From Flavobacterium notoginsengisoli (GTDB lineage Bacteria; Bacteroidota; Bacteroidia; Flavobacteriales; Flavobacteriaceae), in NCBI RefSeq assembly GCF_014207905.1, contig NZ_JACHLB010000007.1:186001-250000 (forward strand): 64,000 nucleotides of DNA, in the 5' to 3' direction. Under the pieces are notes generated by a model. The model had not been told where the DNA came from and ran no database searches. It saw only the letters and a list, made by a program, of their open reading frames with translations. Shown piece after piece: positions 8,669 to 17,687 of this stretch. Position 1 is the stretch's first letter. Each line of letters begins with the position of its first letter. Both the position numbers and the translations under genes were made by a program.

Positions 8669-9787
8669 TTAAACAATTGTAGATTGCCCAATACTTACAT
8701 TGTCATTATTAAAATACAGCAAATCGTCTTTACTGAAAATAAAATTAGAAACGAATTCTCCAACTTCGTTTGTTCCGAATTTTGAATCTGGTTTTAAATC
8801 AACTGTAACTACTTTGTATTCAATTGCTTTTTCTACTGCTTTATAAATTACATTAGCCTCTTTAGTTAATCCAAAATGCTCCAGCAAAAGCGCCGCTGCC
8901 AAAATCGAAGCAATCGGATTGGCTATATTTTTTCCTTTTGCTTGCGGATATGATCCGTGAATTGGTTCAAACAAAGCATTTTTTTCTCCTAAAGAAACTG
9001 ATGGCAGCAAACCAATAGATCCTGTAATTACACTTGCTTCATCAGATAAAATATCTCCAAACAAGTTTTCAGTCAAAATCACGTCAAACTGTTTCGGATT
9101 TAAAATCAACTGCATCGCTGCATTATCAACAAATAAGAAATCAAGCTTAACATCTGGGTAATCTTCGCTCACTTTCTGAACTACTTTTCTCCATAATCTT
9201 GAAGTTTCCAAAACATTTGCTTTGTCAACCATTGTTAGCTTTTTACGTCTTTTTTGTGCTGATTTAAAAGCTAAATGTGAAATTCTTGTGATTTCTTCTT
9301 CTGAATATTCACATAAATCTGAAGCATGCGTTCCTTCTTCGTTAAGTGTTTTAGTTCCAAAATAAGCTCCACCTGTTAATTCTCTAAAAATGGTAAAATC
9401 AGCTCCTTCAATAATTTCTCTTTTTAAAGGAGAAGATTCTATTAAGGCTTTATAAGGTTTTATAGGACGAATATTAGCAAACAATCCTAGTTCTTTTCGC
9501 AGTTTCAGCAATCCTTGCTCTGGACGAACTTTTGCATTTGGATTGTTATCGTATTTAGGATCTCCAATTGCACCTAGCAAAACTGCATCTGTATTCAAAC
9601 ACAGGTTTAAAGTTTGCTCCGGTAAAGGATTTCCTGTTTTATCGATAGCAACCGCTCCCATCAGCGCATCTTCAAAAACAAATTCATGATTGTACACTTC
9701 GCCAATGGCATACAAAGCTTTCTTAGCTTGTAAAATTACTTCAGGCCCAATTCCATCTCCTGGTAAAACTGCAATTTTTAAATTCAT
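8669..9787 (-). CDS. leuB: 3-isopropylmalate dehydrogenase
   Basis: NAD-dependent oxidative decarboxylase of leucine synthesis. The 372 residues begin with the nucleotide-site segment PGDGIGPEVILQAKKAL and carry the metal and substrate block VDNAAMQLILNP followed by TENLFGDILSDEASVITGSIG, as well as FEPIHGSYPQAKGKNIANP. It follows the isopropylmalate synthase gene by 56 bp, so the two form a leu unit. leuC and leuD are not in the window. Transcription could run on into the ilv leader, which has its own promoter box. Confidence 0.95.
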   Translation of the reverse strand: MNLKIAVLPGDGIGPEVILQAKKALYAIGEVYNHEFVFEDALMGAVAIDKTGNPLPEQTLNLCLNTDAVLLGAIGDPKYDNNPNAKVRPEQGLLKLRKELGLFANIRPIKPYKALIESSPLKREIIEGADFTIFRELTGGAYFGTKTLNEEGTHASDLCEYSEEEITRISHLAFKSAQKRRKKLTMVDKANVLETSRLWRKVVQKVSEDYPDVKLDFLFVDNAAMQLILNPKQFDVILTENLFGDILSDEASVITGSIGLLPSVSLGEKNALFEPIHGSYPQAKGKNIANPIASILAAALLLEHFGLTKEANVIYKAVEKAIEYKVVTVDLKPDSKFGTNEVGEFVSNFIFSKDDLLYFNNDNVSIGQSTIV

Positions 9788-9843
9788 AATCTCTCGCTCT
9801 TTATGTCTTTAAATCCTTATTGTTCCTAATTTATTTTAAAATA

Positions 9844-11025
9844 TTAACTTCTAATTAATTCACCTTCTATTTTAGAAGCTTCAATAATTTGATGAATATC
9901 CGCATCTACAACTTCTTTTTTAATATCTGCGAATTTCAAAAATTCGATATAAACGATATCTAATTGTGTTTTTGTTAATTCGTAACCTACTTTTTTAGCA
10001 CGGTAAGCTAAAGCTGCTCTTCCGCTTCTAGCTGTCAAAATAATTGAAGATTCATTTACTCCAACATCTAGCGGATCCATGATTTCGTAAGTCGCTCTAT
10101 TTTTAATTACACCATCTTGGTGAATTCCAGAACTGTGTGCAAATGCATTTGCTCCAACTATTGCTTTATTAGGCTGAACAATCATTCCCATACTTTCAGA
10201 AACTAAACGGCTCATTTCGTTTAATTCTCTAGTATTAATGTTTGTATCTAAATTTAAGTATGGGTGCTGTTTGAAAATCATTACCACTTCTTCAAGTGCA
10301 GTATTTCCAGCTCTTTCTCCGATACCATTAATAGTACATTCAATTTGTCTTGCACCATTTATAGCTCCAGCTATAGAATTTGCAGTTGCCATTCCTAAAT
10401 CGTTATGACAGTGACATGAAAGGATTACGTTTTCGATTCCTTTTACGTTTTCTTTTAAGTATTTAATTTTTGCTCCATACTCTTCTGGAAGACAATATCC
10501 TGTAGTATCAGGAATATTTAATACTGTTGCTCCAGATTTGATAACTTCTTCACAAACTTTTGCAAGAAAAGCATTGTCTGTTCTACCTGCATCTTCAGCG
10601 TAGAATTCTACATCTTCTACATAAGATTTAGCGTGTGATACAGCAAATTTTGCTCTTGCAATAATATCTTCAGGCGTAGTTTGTAATTTGTGGAGTATAT
10701 GAGATTCCGAAGTTCCGATTCCAGTATGGATTCTAGGTTTCTTAGCATGCTTTAAAGCAGCTGCAGCAACATCAATGTCGTTTTTTACGGCTCTTGTTAG
10801 TCCGCAGACGGTTGCATTTTCTACAATTTTACAAATCTCAGAGACCGATAAAAAATCGCCTGGACTTGACACAGGAAAGCCTGCTTCGATAATGTCAACT
10901 CCCATTTTGTCTAGTCGTTCTGCGATTACTAATTTTTGCTTAGTATCTAACTTACATCCTGGAACTTGTTCACCATCTCGCAAAGTGGTGTCAAAAATTT
11001 GAACTTTCTCTCTATTCATATTCAT
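9844..11025 (-). CDS. leuA: 2-isopropylmalate synthase, short form lacking the C-terminal regulatory domain
   Basis: HMGL-like aldolase-fold enzyme joining acetyl-CoA to 2-ketoisovalerate. The catalytic barrel is complete: TTLRDGEQVPGCKL near residue 13, the metal motif HCHNDLGMATANSIAGA near 202, and NGIGERAGNTALEEV. At 393 residues it stops where canonical LeuA (about 510) continues into the allosteric LeuA dimer domain that binds leucine. This could be a leucine-insensitive synthase, or a related enzyme such as homocitrate or citramalate synthase; linkage to leuB favours isopropylmalate synthase. ATG at 11025 or at 11019 both fit. Confidence 0.85.
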   Translation of the reverse strand: MNMNREKVQIFDTTLRDGEQVPGCKLDTKQKLVIAERLDKMGVDIIEAGFPVSSPGDFLSVSEICKIVENATVCGLTRAVKNDIDVAAAALKHAKKPRIHTGIGTSESHILHKLQTTPEDIIARAKFAVSHAKSYVEDVEFYAEDAGRTDNAFLAKVCEEVIKSGATVLNIPDTTGYCLPEEYGAKIKYLKENVKGIENVILSCHCHNDLGMATANSIAGAINGARQIECTINGIGERAGNTALEEVVMIFKQHPYLNLDTNINTRELNEMSRLVSESMGMIVQPNKAIVGANAFAHSSGIHQDGVIKNRATYEIMDPLDVGVNESSIILTARSGRAALAYRAKKVGYELTKTQLDIVYIEFLKFADIKKEVVDADIHQIIEASKIEGELIRS

Positions 11026-11054
11026 TAATTTAATGTAATTTCACATCTTGATAA

Positions 11055-11081
11055 CAAATATATATTGTACTATCGCAGTAC
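11055..11081 (-). promoter_or_regulatory. leuA promoter -7 box with adjacent short palindrome
   Basis: Minus-strand TATATTTG (11055-11062) matches TAnnTTTG and lies 30 nt before the leuA start. Directly upstream is an inverted repeat GTACT-N5-AGTAC (11067-11081), placed between the -7 box and the expected -33 site, where a regulator could act. The -33 element itself is weak. Confidence 0.55.
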
Positions 11082-11174
11082 GAAATTCATTTTAATGAAA
11101 TTATACTGTTCATAAAACGATTTATACCTTATTAAATACTTTATTATCAATAAGTTACATTATTATTTTTTACA

Positions 11175-12719
11175 ATGGCTAACCATCAAAAAGATTTCTT
11201 ATTTGTTTTAATCAAATCACTTTCGAAATCAGAAAAAAGGCAGTTTAAAATTTTTGCAAGCCGATTAGAGACGAGTTCAAATACAAAATTTATCGAATTA
11301 TTCAATATTTTGGATAAATCTGAAGTGTATGATGAAAAACTCATTCTCAAAAGTGGTGTTATCCAAAAAGTACAGCTATCTAACTTAAAATCATATTTAT
11401 ACAAACAAATTTTAGTTAGTATTCGATTGAATATTCCGAGCCAGAATATTCGTTACCAGCTTCGCGAACAAATGGATTTTGCTGTTATTCTTTATAATAA
11501 AGGATTATATAAGCAGAGTTTGAAAATTTTAGACAAAACAAAACAACAGGCGCTTGAAAATGATGAAAAATATATGGCGTATGAAATTGTTGAGTTTGAA
11601 AAATTAATCGAATCCCAGTATATTACTCGAAGTATTCAAGGTCGTGCCGACGAATTGGTTGTTCAGGCGAAAGAATTAAATTATCGTAATACCATTTCAA
11701 GCAAGCTTTCTAATCTATCGCTTCAGTTATATGGAATCATGCTGAAAACAGGTTATGTAAAAAGTGATGCCGAATACAAATATATAGACGACTATTTTAA
11801 CAGACATATTGCTAAACTGGATGAAAGCAAGTTTGGTTTTCGAGAAAAATACTGGTTTTATAATGCTAATTTATGGCGAAGCTTTCTGGTTCAGGATTTC
11901 CTAGCCAGTTACAAGTTTGCTTATAAATGGGTGCAGCTTTTCTACGATAATCCTAATATGATTTATCTGAATCCTGTATTTTTCTTAAAAGGGAATCATT
12001 ATTTCTTAGAATCGCTTTATATGTTAAAGTATAAATCGAATTTCAAAAAATACCTGAATTTACTAGAAGAAACTATTGCAGATCCTAAATTTCCAACAAA
12101 CGACAATTTAGCTTCGTTATCTTTCTTGTATGTATACAACAACAAATTAAACTTGCATATTTTAGAAGGTACTTTCGCCGAGAGCGAATACTTAATTCCT
12201 GAGATTCTAAGTAAACTAAAAATTCATAGTGAGCATCTTGACGAGCATCACGAAATGGTATTTTTCTACAAAATTGCTTCTATATATTTTGGTGTTGAAA
12301 AATACAATGAATGCATCAATTACTTAGATAAAATAATCAATAACAAGAACTTAACAATGCGTGAGGATTTAATGTGTTTTGCGAGATTGTTATCTTTAAT
12401 TGCACATTATGAATTAGGAAAAGATTATTATTTAGAAAATCATCTAAAAAGCACGTATAAGTTCCTATTGAAAATGAATGATTTACATGAGGTTCAAAAA
12501 GAAATTATCAAATTCCTGAGAAACTTAAATAACTTTTATCCTGCTGATATTAAGAAGGAATTCAAGAAAATGCATGCTCGTTTTGTTGAACTTGAAAAAA
12601 ACACTTACGAGAAACGAGCTTTCTTATATTTAGATATTATTTCGTGGCTGGAAAGCAAAATCGAAAACAGGAAAATCGCTGATATTATTAAGGAAAAAGC
12701 GAAGTTGAACAATCGATGA
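11175..12719 (+). CDS. unknown helical, TPR-like cytoplasmic protein
   Basis: I do not recognise a named family. The 514 residues have no signal peptide or membrane segment, are rich in Lys, Leu, Tyr and Phe, and look all-helical with a spacing that suggests TPR-like helical pairs, for example YNKGLYKQSLKILDKTKQQA near 110-130 and YKIASIYFGVEKYNECINYLDKI near 365-387. It diverges from leuA across 149 bp and is followed by two hairpins. Its role is unknown; a scaffold or regulatory role would be a guess from the repeat-like fold. Confidence 0.75.
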   Translation: MANHQKDFLFVLIKSLSKSEKRQFKIFASRLETSSNTKFIELFNILDKSEVYDEKLILKSGVIQKVQLSNLKSYLYKQILVSIRLNIPSQNIRYQLREQMDFAVILYNKGLYKQSLKILDKTKQQALENDEKYMAYEIVEFEKLIESQYITRSIQGRADELVVQAKELNYRNTISSKLSNLSLQLYGIMLKTGYVKSDAEYKYIDDYFNRHIAKLDESKFGFREKYWFYNANLWRSFLVQDFLASYKFAYKWVQLFYDNPNMIYLNPVFFLKGNHYFLESLYMLKYKSNFKKYLNLLEETIADPKFPTNDNLASLSFLYVYNNKLNLHILEGTFAESEYLIPEILSKLKIHSEHLDEHHEMVFFYKIASIYFGVEKYNECINYLDKIINNKNLTMREDLMCFARLLSLIAHYELGKDYYLENHLKSTYKFLLKMNDLHEVQKEIIKFLRNLNNFYPADIKKEFKKMHARFVELEKNTYEKRAFLYLDIISWLESKIENRKIADIIKEKAKLNNR

Positions 12720-12762
12720 ATGTTTAAATTACAATTTTTAAATTCCAAATTCCAATAAAAAA

Positions 12763-12785
12763 AAGCCTTGAATTTCAAGGTTCTT
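12763..12785 (+). terminator. terminator-like hairpin after the TPR-like gene
   Basis: CCTTGA / TCAAGG arms (about 12766-12780) followed by TTCTTTT, 45 nt after the stop of the preceding plus-strand gene. It is a weak to moderate terminator. Confidence 0.5.
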
Positions 12786-12816
12786 TTGTCATTTCTCTCT
12801 TCGGTCGAAATGACAA
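12786..12816. repeat. short relative of the TGTCATTTCGA palindromic repeat
   Basis: TTGTCATTTC (12786-12795) and GAAATGACAA (12807-12816) are perfect arms around an 11-nt loop with CTTCGGTCG. The outer ends match the ends of the two long palindromes at 16057-16157 and 62929-63031, so this may be a deleted copy. Confidence 0.65.
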
Positions 12817-12834
12817 ACTTTATCTTTAAAACAT

Positions 12835-12879
12835 AAAAAATCCCAAAGTCCGCTTTTAATTGGAATTTGGGATTTTTTT
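12835..12879. terminator. bidirectional terminator between convergent genes
   Basis: AAAAAATCCCAAA on the left pairs with TTTGGGATTTTTT on the right, with further TCC/GGA pairing inside. It gives T-runs on both strands and lies 19 nt beyond the stop of the minus-strand peptidase gene. Confidence 0.85.
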
Positions 12880-12897
12880 ATTAAAAATTAAAAGAAT

Positions 12898-14553
12898 TTA
12901 TTCGACTATATTAGAAGTTGTAACATAGAAGTTTTTATCTACTTCTAGTTTTCTATCTTCATTTTCTGTTTTAATAGACTGCCAATCTGTAGTTGGTTTT
13001 AGCCAAGTTTCTACGCCGTTAATTTTAACTTTAACTGGCATATCGAATTTAGAAACACAATTTGTCCAGTGGTAACCTAGAGTTCCATTCTTGAACATAT
13101 ATTCAAAAACTGGAATTTTAGTAGTTGTCAAATATTGCGCATACACTCTATTAAAGTTAATTCCTGATTGCTCATTGATATAATCTTCAATCTGTTTTGA
13201 AGTAACCGTTTGATGATAGAAAGTTTTATTTAAACCTCTTAAGATTGATTTCCATTTTGCATCGTCATTGATTATCTGACGAATAGTATGCAACATATTT
13301 GCTCCTTTTGGATACATATCTCCAGAACCTTCATTGTTTACGTCATAATGGCCTATAATTGGCTTATCGTTTTCGATATTATTTCTGCAACCAATAACAT
13401 ATTCTGCACCAGCATCTTTGCCATAATAATACTCAAGAAAAAGACTTTCTGAATAATTTGTAAAACTCTCGTGAATCCACATATCTGCAATATCTTTATA
13501 AGTGATATTATTTGCAAACCATTCGTGTCCTGACTCGTGAATAATAATAAAATCAAATTTTAATCCCCATCCAGTTCCACTTAAGTCTCTTCCTAAATAA
13601 CCTTTTTTGTACTGATTTCCGTAAGTAACAGAACTTTGGTGTTCCATTCCTAAATACGGAACTTCAACTAATTTATAACTATCTTCATAAAATGGATAAG
13701 GCCCAAACCAATTTTCAAAAGCTTTCAACATTTTTGGAGCGTCTTTAAAATGCTCTTTTGCTAAAGCTAAATTATCTCTCAAAACATAATAATTACAATC
13801 TAAATCTCCTTTTTCTCCTTTAAATACTTCAGAGAAATTCACATAATCTCCGATATTAATATTAACACCATAATTATTAATCGGATTTGAAACATACCAA
13901 TTGAAAGTTTTTGTTCCGTCTTTCTCTTTTTTAACGCTTTGCAATCTTCCGTTAGAAACCTCTGTTAAATCTCCTGGAACATTTACACTAATTAGCATAT
14001 TTTCTACTTCATCATACATATGATCTTTGCACGGCCACCACACACTTGCACCTAAGCCTTGGCATGAAGTCGCGATAAAATCTTTTCCATTTTTGTCTTT
14101 TTTCCAAGAAAAACCTCCATCCCATGGAGCTCTAACCGCTTCTTTCGGTTTACCCTCATATGAGATTACGATTTCTTTTGTATCTCCTATTTTTTGTTTT
14201 TCATTTAAAGTGATAAAAAAAGCATTTCCATCTCTTTCAAACTTCAAATCTTTTCCGTTTTGGGTAACTTTTGTAATGTTCATTGGCTGCTGCAAATCAA
14301 TCTGCATTCTGTTATTTTCTGTTAAAACAGTATAACGAACAGTGTTTGAACCTGAAATTGACTTTTCAGAAGGATTTACTTTTACATTTAAATGATAATA
14401 TTTTAAATCCCACCAAGCTCTCTCTTTCGTGATGCTTCCGCGTAAAGTATCCTGATGTGTAAAAACAGTTTCAGACTTGTTTAAAAGTCCCTGAGCATTG
14501 GCCGTAAAACCAACCAAAAAGGCGAAAATTACGCCACCAAAGTATTTTTTCAT
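12898..14553 (-). CDS. exported M1-family zinc metallopeptidase
   Basis: Gluzincin aminopeptidase-like enzyme. A signal peptide (about 1-20, ending in ANA) sends it to the periplasm or beyond. The zinc site is HESGH at 339-343 with E362 nineteen residues later (HEXXH-X18-E). The exopeptidase motif that normally reads GxMEN is LGMEHQ at 301-306, a changed last position. At 551 residues it has the N-terminal beta domain and the catalytic domain but not the large C-terminal helical domain of aminopeptidase N. No gene next to it is co-directional, so it is likely monocistronic. Confidence 0.92.
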   Translation of the reverse strand: MKKYFGGVIFAFLVGFTANAQGLLNKSETVFTHQDTLRGSITKERAWWDLKYYHLNVKVNPSEKSISGSNTVRYTVLTENNRMQIDLQQPMNITKVTQNGKDLKFERDGNAFFITLNEKQKIGDTKEIVISYEGKPKEAVRAPWDGGFSWKKDKNGKDFIATSCQGLGASVWWPCKDHMYDEVENMLISVNVPGDLTEVSNGRLQSVKKEKDGTKTFNWYVSNPINNYGVNINIGDYVNFSEVFKGEKGDLDCNYYVLRDNLALAKEHFKDAPKMLKAFENWFGPYPFYEDSYKLVEVPYLGMEHQSSVTYGNQYKKGYLGRDLSGTGWGLKFDFIIIHESGHEWFANNITYKDIADMWIHESFTNYSESLFLEYYYGKDAGAEYVIGCRNNIENDKPIIGHYDVNNEGSGDMYPKGANMLHTIRQIINDDAKWKSILRGLNKTFYHQTVTSKQIEDYINEQSGINFNRVYAQYLTTTKIPVFEYMFKNGTLGYHWTNCVSKFDMPVKVKINGVETWLKPTTDWQSIKTENEDRKLEVDKNFYVTTSNIVE

Positions 14554-14602
14554 TATTTATAAATTTGAAATAATTAGGCAATTAAACCAGCTTAATCTTC
14601 AA

Positions 14603-14610
14603 CAAATGTA
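14603..14610 (-). promoter_or_regulatory. M1 peptidase promoter -7 box
   Basis: Minus-strand TACATTTG matches TAnnTTTG, 50 nt before the ATG of the peptidase gene. I found no clear -33 TTG. Confidence 0.5.
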
Positions 14611-14719
14611 AACATTCAGATCAATAATTTTAGATTTTTATTATTTTGAAAACAAAAAAATTACGGTTAAATTCATTATTCTTCTCTATTTTAGTGCTTT
14701 TAAATAACTAGACTTCATT

Positions 14720-15418
14720 ATGAGATTTAATGCAATGTTTGCTTTTTTAGCTGCTCTATTTTCGTTTTCTTCAAATTCACAAAACATTCCAATTCACAAA
14801 GCAAAAAAACAGATAATTGTAGATGGAATTTTATCCGATTGGGAAACACCATTTTTAGGTCCGTTTCTAATTCATAATTCCGGGGAAAAAGCAACGCAAA
14901 ATACTTTTGTTTCACTTTCGTGGAATGACGAAAACCTTTTTATTGCTTATAACTGCATTGATTCTGAGATTAAAGGAAGTCCTAAAAAGAAAGATTCTCA
15001 GATTTTTTACACCGACGATTTAGTAGAATTTTTTATAGATCCAGATGGAGACAGCCAAAATTATATAGAAGTTGGAGTAAACGCATTTTCAACAAATTAT
15101 GATTTACTCTTAAAGTGTATTTCTCCTGATTGTGGCGGCTGGAAAACGGAAACTAATTTTGACATAAAGGGAATGGAAACAGTAAGCAAAATAAATCCTG
15201 AAGGATATACTGTTGAAATCAAAATTCCATTTTCTAGTCTTGAAAAAATAAAAAACGGGAATTTTCAGAAACCAAAAACAGGAACAAAATGGAAAGGAAA
15301 TACTTTTAGAATTGATTACGGTAACACAATTGAATATCTTGCATTACAGACTTATAAGAGTCTAAAATTTGGCTTTCATCAACCAGCTGAATTTGCAGTA
15401 TTTGAGTTTACGGAATAG
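14720..15418 (+). CDS. exported CBM9-like (carbohydrate-binding family 9-like) protein
   Basis: A signal peptide (about 1-20) is followed by a single beta-sandwich domain of the CBM9-like type. The pattern IIVDGILSDWETP (near 33-45), then VSLSWNDENLFIAYNC, then DDLVEFFIDPDGDSQNYIEV and a late ALQTYKSLKFGFHQP segment is characteristic of stand-alone DOMON/CBM9-like proteins in Bacteroidota. There is no catalytic domain. The sugar or haem ligand is unknown. Its last 40 bases overlap the 3' end of the convergent gene. Confidence 0.8.
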   Translation: MRFNAMFAFLAALFSFSSNSQNIPIHKAKKQIIVDGILSDWETPFLGPFLIHNSGEKATQNTFVSLSWNDENLFIAYNCIDSEIKGSPKKKDSQIFYTDDLVEFFIDPDGDSQNYIEVGVNAFSTNYDLLLKCISPDCGGWKTETNFDIKGMETVSKINPEGYTVEIKIPFSSLEKIKNGNFQKPKTGTKWKGNTFRIDYGNTIEYLALQTYKSLKFGFHQPAEFAVFEFTE

Positions 15419-16020
15419 TTTTTAAAGAATTGAAATTGTAGAAATTCAATCACTTTAAAATAATCAGCATTATCGACTAAATAGCCAAATGACGAATTAG
15501 TCATTTTCATCTCATAAATTTCAAAAATGGATTTATTTCTAACAAAGTAGATATTTGCATAAAACCTGTTATTTAAATCTCCAAAACATTTATATATCTC
15601 TAAAAACATACGAATTCCTTGCTTTAAAGCTTCTGGATTTGAAAAATCTTTTGGAAGAAATATATCGATAAAAGCATTATTATCTACATAAAGTTCCCCT
15701 GTACTATAATTAATTGGATAATAATTGCCATTTGGTGATTTTTCTAAAAATAGAATTAATCTCTGCCCTGTTTTCAACTCTTTTATTCTAGGGTCACAAA
15801 TCCATTCCTTCCAAATAGTTACATTAATTTTTGGATTTGATTTTCCTTTTACAAACTCATCTATCTTAAATTGATATTCGTCTTTTGAAACTTTAGAGAT
15901 TGTTCCGTCAACTATCAAAACGGCTTTAGAAATGACAATAGAATAAGGCATGACATTTTTCTTAAAACCATAGTTTAAAGTCGGAATGAAGAATAAAAGC
16001 AAGCATACAACTAATCTCAT
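15379..16020 (-). CDS. exported protein of unknown function
   Basis: No family recognised with confidence. There is a signal peptide (about 1-18, MRLVVCLLLFFIPTLNYG). Residues 30-110 run as VDGTISKVSKDEYQFKIDEFVKG ... GQRLILFLEKS, a beta-rich pattern resembling small exported NTR/TIMP-like domains. The rest (about 130-213) has no known motif. It is convergent with and overlaps the CBM9-like gene by 40 bp, sharing stop-end sequence in opposite strands. Confidence 0.65.
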   Translation of the reverse strand: MRLVVCLLLFFIPTLNYGFKKNVMPYSIVISKAVLIVDGTISKVSKDEYQFKIDEFVKGKSNPKINVTIWKEWICDPRIKELKTGQRLILFLEKSPNGNYYPINYSTGELYVDNNAFIDIFLPKDFSNPEALKQGIRMFLEIYKCFGDLNNRFYANIYFVRNKSIFEIYEMKMTNSSFGYLVDNADYFKVIEFLQFQFFKNYSVNSNTANSAG

Positions 16021-16056
16021 ATCAATGTTATTTTATACTAAAATAATATATTTTTC

Positions 16057-16157
16057 TGTCATTTCGAGGAAAGAGAAATCTGCACTAGTTAATCGACAAA
16101 GATTGGAGATATGCTTTGCGGAGTTTCTAGTGCAATTTCTCGTTCCTCGAAATGACA
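16057..16157. repeat. long palindromic element, copy 1 (TGTCATTTCGA ends)
   Basis: Left arm 16057-16088 and right arm 16127-16157 are complementary over about 31 bases with one substitution and one single-base gap. Both outer ends read TGTCATTTCGAGGAA going inward. The loop of roughly 38 nt includes GACAAAGATTGGA and GCTTTGCGGA, whose reverse complement resembles the loop of the copy at 62929-63031. It lies 8 bp beyond the hisIE stop and could end the his transcript. Confidence 0.85.
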
Positions 16158-16165
16158 AGTTTGTG

Positions 16166-16762
16166 CTATTTCTGACGTTTCTTTAAAACTTCAATAACAT
16201 CATTCAGCTGATAACCTTTTGCCTGCAATAAAATCAAATAGTGAAATAATAGATCGGCGCTTTCGCTAAGAAACAAATCATCATTATCATCTTTTGCTTC
16301 AATTACGACTTCAACGGCTTCTTCTCCAACTTTTTGAGCAATTTTATTGATTCCTTTTTCAAACAAAGAAGCTACATAACTTTTTTCTGAATCAGCATTT
16401 TCTCTTCTAGTTTTGATTGTATTTTCTAATTGAGAAATAAAGCCATAATTGGCGCTATTTGGCTCTTGCCAGCACGTATCGGCTCCTGTATGACAAGTTG
16501 GTCCAACAGGTTTTGCTTGAATTAAAAGTGTATCACCATCGCAATCATTTTTGATGCTAACTAAATTTAAAAAATTGCCACTCTCCTCACCTTTTGTCCA
16601 AAGTCTTTGTTTTGAACGGCTGAAGAAAGTAACTTTTTGAGTTTCTATTGTTTTTTGAAGCGATTCTTCGTTCATGTAACCCAACATCAAAACGTTTTTT
16701 GTTTCTGAATCCTGAATTATTGCCGGAATTAATCCGTGTGCACTTTTGATATCGATTTCCAT
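16166..16762 (-). CDS. hisIE: bifunctional phosphoribosyl-AMP cyclohydrolase / phosphoribosyl-ATP pyrophosphatase
   Basis: Catalyses the second and third steps of histidine synthesis. The N-terminal HisI domain (about 1-105) has VLMLGYMNEESLQKT, FFSRSKQRLWTKGEESGN, the metal-binding NDCDGDTLL and GPTCHTGADTCW; the C-terminal HisE domain (about 110-198) has the GEEAVEVVIEAKDDN helix. The 198 residues match the fused enzyme of enterobacteria and Bacteroidota. It is the last gene of the his operon. Confidence 0.96.
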   Translation of the reverse strand: MEIDIKSAHGLIPAIIQDSETKNVLMLGYMNEESLQKTIETQKVTFFSRSKQRLWTKGEESGNFLNLVSIKNDCDGDTLLIQAKPVGPTCHTGADTCWQEPNSANYGFISQLENTIKTRRENADSEKSYVASLFEKGINKIAQKVGEEAVEVVIEAKDDNDDLFLSESADLLFHYLILLQAKGYQLNDVIEVLKKRQK

Positions 16763-16851
16763 AATTATTTTGGATTTTAGAATTCAGAATTTAGATTCTC
16801 GAACTCTTTTATTTTTTATTAAATCTTGCCTCTTTCTTCTTGTTTCTTAAA

Positions 16852-17607
16852 TTAAAGTCTAACTTCAATTCCGTTATCTCTAAGTTCCTGTTTTAGAGCT
16901 TTAATCTCAATTTCTTTAAAGTGAAAAACACTTGCTGCCAAAGCGGCGTCTGCTTTTCCTTCTTTAAACGAATCTACAAAATGTTGTATGTTTCCAGCTC
17001 CTCCAGATGCAATAATCGGAATATTTACCAATTCTGAAAGTTTAGCCAGAGCTTCGTTTGCAAAACCGTTTTTGGTTCCATCGTTGTCCATTGATGTGAA
17101 AAGTATTTCTCCTGCTCCACGTTCAGCAACTTCGACTGCCCAATCGAATAAATTTAATTCAGTTGGCACTTTTCCTCCAACTAAATGCACAATCCATTGT
17201 CCGTCAATTTGTTTTGCGTCTATTGCAACTACAACACATTGGCTACCAAATTTCTGTGCTAAATCATTTATCAATTGCGGATTTTTTACAGCCGATGAAT
17301 TGATTGAAACTTTATCAGCGCCGTTGTTTAATAGAACATCAACATCTTCAACAGACGAAATTCCGCCACCAACTGTAAATGGAATATTAATTTTTTCAGC
17401 AACGCTTCGCACCATATTTACTAGTGTTTTACGTCTTTCTTCTGTTGCCGAAATATCTAGAAAAACCAATTCATCTGCGCCTTCAGCTGAATAAATTTCA
17501 GCAAGCTCAACTGGATCTCCAGCATCGCGCAAATCAACGAAATTAACACCTTTTACGGTTCTTCCGTTTTTTATATCTAAGCAAGGTATGATTCTTTTTG
17601 CTAACAT
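16852..17607 (-). CDS. hisF: imidazole glycerol phosphate synthase, cyclase subunit
   Basis: TIM-barrel that uses ammonia from HisH to form IGP and AICAR. The 251 residues begin LAKRIIPCLDIKNGRTVKG with catalytic D11; the second catalytic Asp is in VVAIDAKQ near 130. The phosphate sites VGGGISS and IIASGGAGN are intact. hisH lies two genes upstream in the same operon, so the complex can form. The 89-bp spacer to hisIE holds TTAGATTC-type words. Confidence 0.97.
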   Translation of the reverse strand: MLAKRIIPCLDIKNGRTVKGVNFVDLRDAGDPVELAEIYSAEGADELVFLDISATEERRKTLVNMVRSVAEKINIPFTVGGGISSVEDVDVLLNNGADKVSINSSAVKNPQLINDLAQKFGSQCVVVAIDAKQIDGQWIVHLVGGKVPTELNLFDWAVEVAERGAGEILFTSMDNDGTKNGFANEALAKLSELVNIPIIASGGAGNIQHFVDSFKEGKADAALAASVFHFKEIEIKALKQELRDNGIEVRL

Positions 17608-17637
17608 TTTCTTTTTGTTAATTGTTAGAGGTAAGAT

Positions 17638-17677
17638 GTGAAATGGTATTTAATAAAAGGCTTAGCTTTCATTTCAC
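17638..17677. repeat. hisF/hisA spacer inverted repeat
   Basis: GTGAAATG (17638-17645) and CATTTCAC (17670-17677) pair around a 24-nt loop inside the 80-bp spacer. No terminator-like U-run follows. Confidence 0.55.
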
Positions 17678-17687
17678 AATTCACTTT

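Noticed and set aside
16036..16165. Long palindrome as a small-RNA gene
   Set aside because: A palindrome alone does not show transcription, and a second copy elsewhere fits a dispersed repeat better. Kept as a repeat only.
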